DNA of 64,000 nucleotides from Pegoplata infirma (lineage: Eukaryota; Arthropoda; Insecta; Diptera; Anthomyiidae), in the NCBI GenBank assembly GCA_963921195.1, contig OY992537.1, positions 16,207,125 to 16,271,124 of the forward strand, in the 5' to 3' direction. The notes beneath the pieces are model-generated. The model was given only the letters and a program-made list of their open reading frames with translations, was not told the origin of the DNA and searched no databases. Below, piece by piece: positions 56,650 through 64,000 of this stretch (the stretch's first letter is position 1; each line of letters begins with the position of its first letter). Made by a program: the position numbers and the translations under genes.

Positions 56650-59600
56650 ATGCACCCTGAGTATAATGAAAGACGAACAGAAATTGAAGCAACTGCTGAA
56701 AATTCAACTAAAGAACTAAACGTAAATGATTCTTCAGAAATCATTACACAAAACGGCATAACTGTTATATCCTCGTATAGTGATGAAGAAACTAGTAGTA
56801 TATCTGAAGCTACAGGAGGGCAACTCGATGCAAATACAGAAGATAATATAATTACCATAACTACAGCTAGTATAAATGATTATGCTAAAAATCCCGAATT
56901 ATATACGGAACTAACCCAAGTAAAGACACATAAAACCCATAATACAGCTACAAAAATATTGAAATTTTTTGGTAAAAAGAATAATCAACAAACTAACGAA
57001 CACCCTAATAGTTCCGAAGAATCAATAGCCGGCAAAACAAATTCAAATAATAACAATAATTTAGCTAATTTAAGATCATCTGGTACGTTAACAAGACCAT
57101 GGCATATATCTCATTGTATATCCTTTCAAGAGAATATAGCCGATGTACATCATCGTAAAGGTAGACGTTTAAATGGTCTTCAGACACCCCTACATCCTTT
57201 ACAACTCTTTGGATGGTTTGTTTTAATACTATTCGGTTTAGCTGCCTATTGGGTTCTAATACCCGCCTTTAATGCCGAAATCCAAGGACCTCTATATGGT
57301 CTTATAACTGGTTTATATATAGTTCATATAGTTTCCCACTTAGTAGCTCTACTTATTGATCCCGCAGATCGGGAGTTACGTAGAGTTCATCGTAACGATC
57401 GTATTGTACCAGAATTTGATCGTTCCAAACACGCTCATGTTATTGAAAACGGTCGCTGTCATTTGTGCAACATAAAGACATCATCACATCGCACCAAACA
57501 CTGTTCGGTGTGTAATAAATGTGTGGGTAAATTTGATCATCACTGTAAATGGTTAAATCATTGTATTGGATCACGTAACTATGTCGCCTTTCTAATGTGT
57601 GTCGTGAGTGCGGTGTGCGCGACGTTGGTGATATTATTAGCGGTTATTGCTCAGATTGTTTTGTATTATTTGCAACCGGATTGGCTTAGTTATTGGTATC
57701 AAACGGAAAATATTTTAACGGGAACGCAACGAGAAGGAACAACGCAACATTTGGCTTTGAATGTGACCAATAGTACCATTGAAATCACCCCCAATTTTAC
57801 TTCAAACGATTATGAAAATGATATATTTTCGGAAAATTCCACAGTACACTATATAAAAGAAAATGTTACCCTCTTAATAAATGATACTCTTAATAATGCT
57901 CTCTTAAATAACTCTGCACCTAATATAAACCCATTGGAAGATGAGAAAGATTTGTTCCAGGATTCTGCTTCCACAACGCATAATTCGACTATAGTTTCTT
58001 TTGCCGGCATAGCAGTAAGTCATACTATATTTTTGGTATTACTAGGGTGCCTGGGTTTATTGGCTGCTATTACAGCCGGTCTTTTGCTGCATCTATGCTT
58101 TTTTCATATTTACATCTCCTTTTTGGGTCTTACAACCTATGAGTATATACGTAATCATCGCCAAGCCCAAGAAGCCAAAACAAAATTAGCTGCTGCTGCC
58201 AAAAATGGCATCGGTAATGCTGATTTACTATCAACACCACCTAACAGCAATAATCATCATCCGTCCAAACGTTCTTCTTTGGATTGTGGCCAATTTTATA
58301 TGTGTTCCAAGGTACGACATCCCAATGATGGCGATCCTTTGCAGAGACCTTCACAAAAAACGTATCAATTAGATGGCAATAGTCCGCTCGTTAAACTTCA
58401 TTGTTGTGCCAATTCTAGGGAATATCATCAGACTGCCTTAAAGACATATTATATGTGTTCTTTGCTGGAAGAAACAAATATTAAATCTCCTCTAACCATA
58501 GCCCATATATCGGGAGCCAATAATACAGACTTGGATTCAACGCCGGATGACTCTAATGAAGAGTTTAGTACCTTTCATTGTTGTTCCTCTTTTAAGGCCA
58601 ACACTACACAGAGAAGGGTAAGTGCGGCCACCACTAAAGTGTCTAGTTTAGTGACAAATCTAGATACAGCAAATCGCCGTTCATATTTACAATATACCGA
58701 GCAATGTACATTTTGTTCTTTTCGTTTGCGCAGTCCTATAATAGGCAAACGTGACTCTAAAACTAAAAACTCTAAACCCCTAACGCCAAATTCTCAAAGA
58801 TCCCAGCAACCACAACAACAGCAACAAGTTTCTCGTACTTCATCGGGAAAATCTCAAGCATCTGCGACCACAGCAACAGCTTCCCAAAAAAGATGTTGCA
58901 TGCAGACTATATCAAAACATCAAAGATGGCGTAGAAAATGGAATTGTTGTTCGGCTGTACCAGATAGTCCTGATGTACCCAATGATATTATAGCCGCCCT
59001 AACCCTTAAACATCATCAAGAACTACAAGCCAAAATGGGAACCAAGACTATAGAACAACCAGTTACAACCTATATAAACTCCAATGGTAGAGCTGGTCCA
59101 CACAACAATTCGCCGATATTGGCCGAACAACTAAAGGTTAAACAAACTCATTTACGTAATACCCGTACCTGGCCGGTAGCCAGATTTAGACATTTTATGC
59201 GTGTTCTTAATCGCTATCGAAGACCTAGATGTCGGCTACAACATAATGTGGAGGCAAATCTTAAACAAAATCAAATAAGACCTTTACATTTACAAAGCGA
59301 TGATGATAATTGTTGTCAACATAACCACTATTATAAATCCAATTCAAACGCTGCACCACCACCGCCATCATCTAACTCCTCAAATAGTCCCTTAACAGAT
59401 TGTTCCCAGAGAGATCAGGGACATTATACCGACTCTAGTAGTTTGTCAACATCTTCATCATCACAGACTACAGCCACTTATAAAACATCAGTATTGCCTA
59501 CCTCCATTATAAGAGATGATACTTCAGTGACTTATACAACACCGGTGGGTATAACGCTGCCTCCAGCTTTGCCACCACCCACAAGAAGGCGTATACCTAG

Positions 59601-59970
59601 CAATACAGATTTAGAAGAATTGGCTGAAACTTTGGCTTTTGCCGCTCAACCGTCCAATAAAATTAATTCTTCTTCTACATTTATACCCATCCAACGTTTG
59701 CCAACTATTAATAATGTTTATCGTAGACAAAGACGTAAACACTTCCTGCGAACCAGATCCCCCACACTATCGCCAATACATGAATCTGGTTTATCGAATC
59801 CAACATCACCACAACCCTGTCGTCACAATGTTACACCGTGCTCTCTGGCCTCGAATGTGGCTAATAATTTGTGTGGGTCTGTGGTAAATACAACTGAATT
59901 GCAACGTAAAACTGCATCAAATTCATCTTTACACAGTGATACTTCTACAACATCTAGCAGTACTAATTAA
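56650..59970 (+). CDS. Zdhhc1: DHHC palmitoyltransferase, ZDHHC1/11 class, 1106 aa, long C-terminal tail
   Basis: A membrane S-acyltransferase. An in-frame TAA at 56641-56643 lies nine bases before the ATG (AACATG), so the start is well bounded unless a splice site intervenes. Residues 1-170 are a polar N-terminus. Membrane segments lie near 187-208, 215-236, 312-340 and 455-484. The Cys-rich domain has [19 protein letters not shown] and DHHC at 296-299 (Cys299 catalytic); [13 protein letters not shown] is typical of the ZDHHC1/11 group. TTYE at 495-498 is the conserved post-TM4 motif. The loop between TM3 and TM4 is about 110 residues with seven or eight N-x-S/T sites. The tail (500-1106) is low-complexity (Ser, Gln, Pro) with cysteine pairs (549-553 FYMCS, 600-604 YYMCS, 642-645 FHCC, 686-689, 749-750, 766-767, 888-889). 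A likely Drosophila counterpart is CG17075, from memory. An AATAAA overlaps the stop codon, but the real poly(A) site is unknown. Confidence 0.93.
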   Translation: MHPEYNERRTEIEATAENSTKELNVNDSSEIITQNGITVISSYSDEETSSISEATGGQLDANTEDNIITITTASINDYAKNPELYTELTQVKTHKTHNTATKILKFFGKKNNQQTNEHPNSSEESIAGKTNSNNNNNLANLRSSGTLTRPWHISHCISFQENIADVHHRKGRRLNGLQTPLHPLQLFGWFVLILFGLAAYWVLIPAFNAEIQGPLYGLITGLYIVHIVSHLVALLIDPADRELRRVHRNDRIVPEFDRSKHAHVIENGRCHLCNIKTSSHRTKHCSVCNKCVGKFDHHCKWLNHCIGSRNYVAFLMCVVSAVCATLVILLAVIAQIVLYYLQPDWLSYWYQTENILTGTQREGTTQHLALNVTNSTIEITPNFTSNDYENDIFSENSTVHYIKENVTLLINDTLNNALLNNSAPNINPLEDEKDLFQDSASTTHNSTIVSFAGIAVSHTIFLVLLGCLGLLAAITAGLLLHLCFFHIYISFLGLTTYEYIRNHRQAQEAKTKLAAAAKNGIGNADLLSTPPNSNNHHPSKRSSLDCGQFYMCSKVRHPNDGDPLQRPSQKTYQLDGNSPLVKLHCCANSREYHQTALKTYYMCSLLEETNIKSPLTIAHISGANNTDLDSTPDDSNEEFSTFHCCSSFKANTTQRRVSAATTKVSSLVTNLDTANRRSYLQYTEQCTFCSFRLRSPIIGKRDSKTKNSKPLTPNSQRSQQPQQQQQVSRTSSGKSQASATTATASQKRCCMQTISKHQRWRRKWNCCSAVPDSPDVPNDIIAALTLKHHQELQAKMGTKTIEQPVTTYINSNGRAGPHNNSPILAEQLKVKQTHLRNTRTWPVARFRHFMRVLNRYRRPRCRLQHNVEANLKQNQIRPLHLQSDDDNCCQHNHYYKSNSNAAPPPPSSNSSNSPLTDCSQRDQGHYTDSSSLSTSSSSQTTATYKTSVLPTSIIRDDTSVTYTTPVGITLPPALPPPTRRRIPSNTDLEELAETLAFAAQPSNKINSSSTFIPIQRLPTINNVYRRQRRKHFLRTRSPTLSPIHESGLSNPTSPQPCRHNVTPCSLASNVANNLCGSVVNTTELQRKTASNSSLHSDTSTTSSSTN

Positions 59971-60111
59971 TAAAATCTTTCTTAATTATTTAGTTAAAAC
60001 AATGAAGTTGGTTTGTTACGTGTTGATAGACTAAAAATTCTGATTATCCAAATCTAACACAAATTTAGGAAGCGTTCCAGATGGTTCATAATCTGGTGTG
60101 TGCCGCAAATC

Positions 60112-60429
60112 GGTGGCATGACATAATCCCCACGGACATAATCCCCATTTTCGTTATGGGGATTAGGACCAAATTCATTTCACCCTCTCTGCAGAAAATT
60201 ATGACCAAAATTACTTTGGACTAACTCCCCATAATGTGAATGGGCGTTATGATTGAAAAAAGTCCGGTCGTAATCCCAACTGGACATAATTCCCATTGAG
60301 ATTGTGACTGTTTTGGAAACAGTCTTAGTCCCCACAAGTATTTTGGGGATTATGACCATGATGAATTCGGTCATAATCCCCATTTCCGTTATGGGGGTAA
60401 TGTCCGTGGGGAGTATGTCCTGTCACCTT
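60112..60429. mobile_element. MITE/foldback, TSD CGCAAATC, many ATAATCCCCA repeats
   Basis: CGCAAATC flanks at 60104-60111 and 60430-60437. Ends GGTGGCATGACATAATCCCC and its imperfect complement (GGGAGTATGTCCTGTCACC) contain CATAATCCCCA/TGGGGATTATG units, present eight or more times in both orientations. It lies in the likely 3' UTR/downstream region of gene 3. No ORF. Confidence 0.88.
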
Positions 60430-61246
60430 CGCAAATCTATAACGAAAACGATTGAAGTCTCTGCAGATTTCATGGAATACTTATGAATACTTCCAATAAG
60501 ATTGAGTTGTTTATTAAACTAAATATTCGCGATTAAAATATATAGGCATGTCACAGAGTCAATTTCGCTCGGAAGTGGAATTGAATGTTTCCTCTGAAGA
60601 ATGTTTCCTCTGATAGATAAGAAGTAGACGACTTTCAATATGTAAAGTGGAAATATCATGCATGATGGAAAGTGGTTTCATTTCAAAAAAGGATTTTTTT
60701 ATTTCAAAAAAGGATTCTTTCGGAAGAAACATTCAGTCCTCCTTCCGATACGATTTTAGTCTGGGACATGAATAGTAATTTGTTTTCGATTTTCATCACA
60801 CATCCGATTATCCCATTTGTTTTACCAGAGGTTTGTAGTTGGAATAATCAGGATTTAAGCTAAAAGTTAAAAAAGGAGTTAAAATTAAATCCCTCCCAAC
60901 AACAAAAAATCAAACTACGCACCTGATAAACTAAACTTATAAATAGTAAGTGTTATTCTTGTAGTTTTTGTAGATAATTATAAGTAGATTAGCACAAACG
61001 GAAACAATACTAATATTTCAATATCAACCAAGAGTAATGAAAACTGTAATTTTTAAATTCATATATTAAACTAAGGATTGGTTTGGCTGAGTCCTTTAAA
61101 ATGTCTCATGATTGTTTAAATGAGTTTATTTGTGATATCGATTCCACTTGTTTTAATCTATAAGTAAAACTATTTTAATGTTGAAATAATAAAATTAAAG
61201 CGACTACAAAAGGAACAAGTGATTTAAAGCAAAAAACAATAATCAA
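60430..61246. other. No gene; AT-rich DNA 3' of gene 3
   Basis: A small direct repeat TTTCAAAAAAGGATT is at 60679-60715, and a short inverted pair of GAAACATT-type sequences is nearby. Nothing coding. It may include the 3' UTR of gene 3 (AATAAA-like near 61188). Confidence 0.4.
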
Positions 61247-61560
61247 AACGTTGGCCCCACATTGGGCGCCATTTGTAACGATTTGAATTTTCTTGCAATG
61301 ATGAAGAGGCATGGTAGCATTGGTGAGATCTTTACTGAAAACACAGAAAATATTGCACCAACAATTGGTCAGCTAATGTCGAACTTAGGGACGCGTACGG
61401 CTTTCGTATGCACATTTGCAGCGATTGGGATTCTTACAAAAACAAAAATTACTTCTGGCAAAATAAGATAATCGTATTGGGATTCCCCTACTAGTCCCTT
61501 ATCCTTATAAATCTCCTAAGATATTGAATTTTGACATTTGACAAATCGGAAATATCGTGC
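61247..61560 (-). mobile_element. LTR-retrotransposon remnant (primer-site-like motif)
   Basis: The minus strand reads CGTTACAAATGGCGCCCAAT then GTGGGGCC at 61275-61247: an LTR end followed by a TGGCGCCCAAT-type primer-binding site complementary to a tRNA 3' end. The putative LTR (GATCTTTACTGAAAACACAG...) extends to about 61560. No gag/pol is seen. The same motif recurs at 63599 (+), about 63725 (-) and 63947 (+). Confidence 0.55.
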
Positions 61561-61570
61561 AGGTCTCTAA

Positions 61571-63190
61571 TCACAAGGAAGCAAGTCTCTGACCAGAAAG
61601 TGTCGGGCAATGGTTGATAAAGTGTTTGATAGTTTCCAACTCCTCCTCATCCATACAACTCTGATAAAAGTCATTTAACGGTACATTTAAACGCTCTGCG
61701 TGCTTTCCTATAAGACAGTGTCCGGTAATTGCAGCAACCACCCTCGAAATCTCTTCACTCAAAAAAATATTACGGTAGATTCGATTTTTAGATTTTTTTT
61801 TATTTTAAAAAGTCGACTTTTCGACCTTTCTACTTTTTTCGAATTTGTTTGACTTTTAACAACTTTTAAAAAGTAGATTTTTTGTAAGTAAAAGTTTGTT
61901 TTTGACTTGTTGTAAGCATTTAGGTTCGTTTTTGATTGTTGGGTACCAAAGTGATGAAGGTTAAAAAAGTCAAAGAAATCGAAAAAGTGGAAAAGGTTGA
62001 AAAAATCGAAAGTATTAGTCGACTTTATAGAACCCTATCACTGAGGTTTTAACAATAATCAAAACTATTGGTAAATTATGCACTCAACACCTTCCAACTC
62101 ATGAATTAGACATTTTTGCTTTACATACAAAATACATGGTAACAACGAAATGCCAATTGATTAATTTTTTGTTAAACTCCGATGTCATATCAGAACTTTT
62201 TTCAGAAGTAATTATTTTCATAGGGCAAAAGTAAAAAAAAAAACAGATCAAGTGGATAAAGTCAAAAGAGGAGAAAGCAAAAGTCGACTTTTCGGCTTTT
62301 TAACAACAAAAAAGTCAATTTCGACTTTTCGACTTTTTTGAAAGTGGATAGAACCCTAATTCCTGCTGCATCACACACTTCCAACTCGTTCAACACATCC
62401 GTTTTTCTAAACATTTAAAAAAATATAATATTTTATAGACTAAAAACAACTACATAAAATAACTGTTACTACAATGTAGTATTTTTTTATAATTATTTTT
62501 TAAAAGAACTATACAAAAAAGTTGTTTAAGATTTTTCATACAAAAATAATTGAAATTGTAGTTGAAAACAACAACTACTACTTACTACACAAACCAACCT
62601 CATGTAGTAACTGCAATAATTTCCTATGCGTTCTTTTGGAAGTGATATCAGCTCACTTGAGCACTTCTGATTAAGAAAATGCAAAATTTGTCGTGTAGTC
62701 TTAAACGTCCATCCATGTGCCCATCTCTCATTAGTATCAGTCGTGCTACAAAGTCGGAGATTGTGCTTGCAATTTTCTAGAAGCATATCAATACATTCCA
62801 ATTCTTTTGAAACCTGTAAGGTAGTTTCCAGTCTTGCAAGCTCATTGGCCTTGCAGTTTCTTGTAATGTCTCTGTACCCTGAGACCCACATGAGTCGTAC
62901 GTTAAACTGCTTGGCCATCGTATTTAAGGACGTGCAGAAGTTGAGGGGAGATCTAGTTATCAGAAATATTGACTCCAGAGACATGAATACAGATTGAATG
63001 TCAGAATATATGTTGACTGCGGTGGAAGACAAGACATTGCAATTGAACGAGTCAGCCACTTATTTTATTGCCAGTATGTCTGCCTGGTAAACACTGCAAT
63101 GATTTGGCAACCTTCTAGCCAGGCTCAGCCCAAGCTCTTCCTAATGCACTCTGAAGCCTACTTGTTCGTGTAGCTTCGACTCATCTTTTT
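61571..63190 (-). pseudogene. Non-LTR retrotransposon RNase H/tail, split by an insertion
   Basis: Minus strand. The start of the RNase H domain (DESKL, normally DGSKL) is near 63189, followed by LARRLPNHCSVYQADILAI, an IYSDIQSV segment and a WVSG...ANELA segment, with at least two in-frame stops (near 63145 and 63060). The typical tail (LISLPKE) is reached near 62635. The continuation (ISRVVAAITGHCLIGKHAERL and a C..C...H...C pattern) resumes at 61757 and runs to 61571. Between them is an inserted element (61757-62630). It is the same type as 35540-36367 but more decayed. Confidence 0.82.
61757..62630 (-). mobile_element. CACTCAAAA-type element splitting the non-LTR pseudogene
   Basis: On the minus strand it starts near GGAAATTATTGCAGTTACTAC and ends at ATTTTTTTGAGTG. 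It shares the core GGATGTGTTGAACGAGTTGG with 32265-32760. The middle (about 61790-62340) is A/T-rich with repeated AAAAAGTCGACTTTTCGAC units in both orientations. It separates two parts of the RNase H tail that are contiguous in intact copies. Confidence 0.75.
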
Positions 63191-63314
63191 TAACATTTTT
63201 GGTGGCTCCATTACCCGGAATGCCCCTTATCCAAAACTCCATGGATGCTATCATTATGGTAAAGTGGAACTCAAAAAGGCTCATAGGTGAAGCACAGTCC
63301 ATATTTTGTGGTAT

Positions 63315-63525
63315 ATATTAATAATATAATATTTTGATCACATGATCAATTATTTTTATTTATTCTTTCTATTTATTTACAACTCGGTTTTAATAAATTC
63401 AACCTAACCGAGAAATGGTAACAATGCCATCGTCTCGTTGTAGCGAAAAAAACAAGGGTTCTGGTGGGAATCGAACCCACCAACTCCACGTTGAAAGGCT
63501 AGCACGCTACCAACTAGCCTACGGG
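63315..63525 (-). mobile_element. tRNA-derived SINE, second copy
   Basis: About 90% identical to 49933-50141, with B box GGTTCGATTCCCACC, the same body (GTTAGGTTGAATTTAT) and A/T-rich tail. GTGGTAT on both sides (63308-63314 and 63526-63532) may be the target duplication if the tail includes the ATATT-rich stretch. Confidence 0.9.
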
Positions 63526-63595
63526 GTGGTATTGTTATCCTTTTCAAGATAGCGCTATACAGGATCGCATACAATTCGTATGTCCTTACAAGCCC

Positions 63596-64000
63596 AGTCG
63601 TTACAAATGGCGCCCAATACGGGGTTTGGTGTTTTTTCCTATATTTGTTAAATTTACTTTAAATTTAGTTTAATAAAAAACAGTATAAACAACGATAAAA
63701 TTCGGACCCGACATTGGGCACCATTTTTAACGAGTGGGACATTCAGGACATGCTTATGCATTACACTTTCCTTAGCCGGTCGGTGATATCTTTACCACAA
63801 ACACAAATTTTTAAAAATTATTCGTGCCAAAAATATACAACGAATAATTTTGTTTGAAAACATTCCACAAAATATTGACCAGAAAGCGTAACGCTTTCCT
63901 ATGACCTTACTTAACACTTGTAAGAAATGGCACCCAATGCGGGGTTAAAGTTAATAATTGCATTTCAAATCTACGGAGTGTACGTACCTTTAGAAAACAT
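63596..64000. mobile_element. LTR-element remnants with inverted primer-site motifs
   Basis: GTTACAAATGGCGCCCAATACGGGG-like sequence at 63599 (+) is followed by an inverted copy near 63712-63740 (CGACATTGGGCACCATTTTTAACG) and a third copy at 63946 (+, AAATGGCACCCAATGCGGGG). Between the last two lies LTR-like sequence. This suggests several degraded LTR ends in both orientations. It runs off the window edge. Confidence 0.5.

Noticed and set aside
56480..56719. 80-codon ORF just before gene 3
   Set aside because: It overlaps the gene 3 start in another frame and shows no recognisable protein features; likely 5' UTR by chance.
59969..59974. AATAAA as the poly(A) signal of gene 3
   Set aside because: The hexamer overlaps the stop codon, leaving almost no 3' UTR; not accepted as the working signal.
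61262..61471. 69-codon plus-strand ORF
   Set aside because: It lies antisense over the LTR-like remnant and begins within the primer-site motif; no protein similarity.

Overview
The window looks like nuclear DNA from a higher fly (Diptera, probably a calyptrate such as a blowfly). It is very AT-rich. Three spliced or long protein-coding genes have fly-style GT-AG introns and CAAAATG/AACATG start contexts. There are three copies of an element with a (GTCY)n block typical of dipteran mini-me elements. Everything else is dense repeat. No bacterial, viral or CRISPR features are visible, and the species is inferred rather than shown.

Layout. 1-7.6 kb: nested foldback elements, dominated by an inverted repeat of about 4 kb (2612-6631). 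7.6-10.9 kb: gene 1 (+), a three-exon ZDHHC3/7-class palmitoyltransferase whose second intron holds a 35-bp satellite array and a foldback with a nested hAT MITE. 11-19.3 kb: nested foldbacks, a truncated retroelement ORF1-like pseudogene running straight into a second satellite array, a hAT MITE and a mini-me element. 19.4-24.9 kb: gene 2 (-), a six-exon gene (668 codons) whose N-terminal part resembles fibrous-sheath-interacting protein FSIP2; its introns hold a MITE, a 20-21-bp array and a third 35-bp array. 25-56 kb: transposon-rich intergenic DNA with many MITEs whose target-site duplications can be read, three more 35-bp arrays, two large foldbacks, a non-LTR RNase H pseudogene, a 160-205-bp tandem repeat, a tRNA-derived SINE and a field of about 8 kb full of the near-palindrome ACTACGTTACGTAGT. 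56.65-59.97 kb: gene 3 (+), a single long coding exon for a ZDHHC1/11-class palmitoyltransferase (1106 aa). 60-64 kb: another MITE, LTR primer-site-like remnants, a minus-strand non-LTR pseudogene split by an insertion, and a second SINE copy.

How the genes relate. Genes 1 and 3 are both DHHC S-acyltransferases but of different subclasses, so they are not a recent tandem pair. Gene 2 is probably a sperm-tail structural protein. Nothing indicates a shared pathway. The most unusual material is non-coding: the ACTACGTTACGTAGT field ending a few hundred bases before gene 3, the dyad-symmetric 35-bp satellite seeded at six or more sites with site-specific variants, a minisatellite rich in TATCGATA (DRE/BEAF-like), an isolated CTCF-like site, and two small insertions carrying a hammerhead-like core.

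Limits. Exon boundaries come from splice-site reading plus frame continuity. Family names come from motif memory without database searches. Repeat edges without a target-site duplication are approximate.
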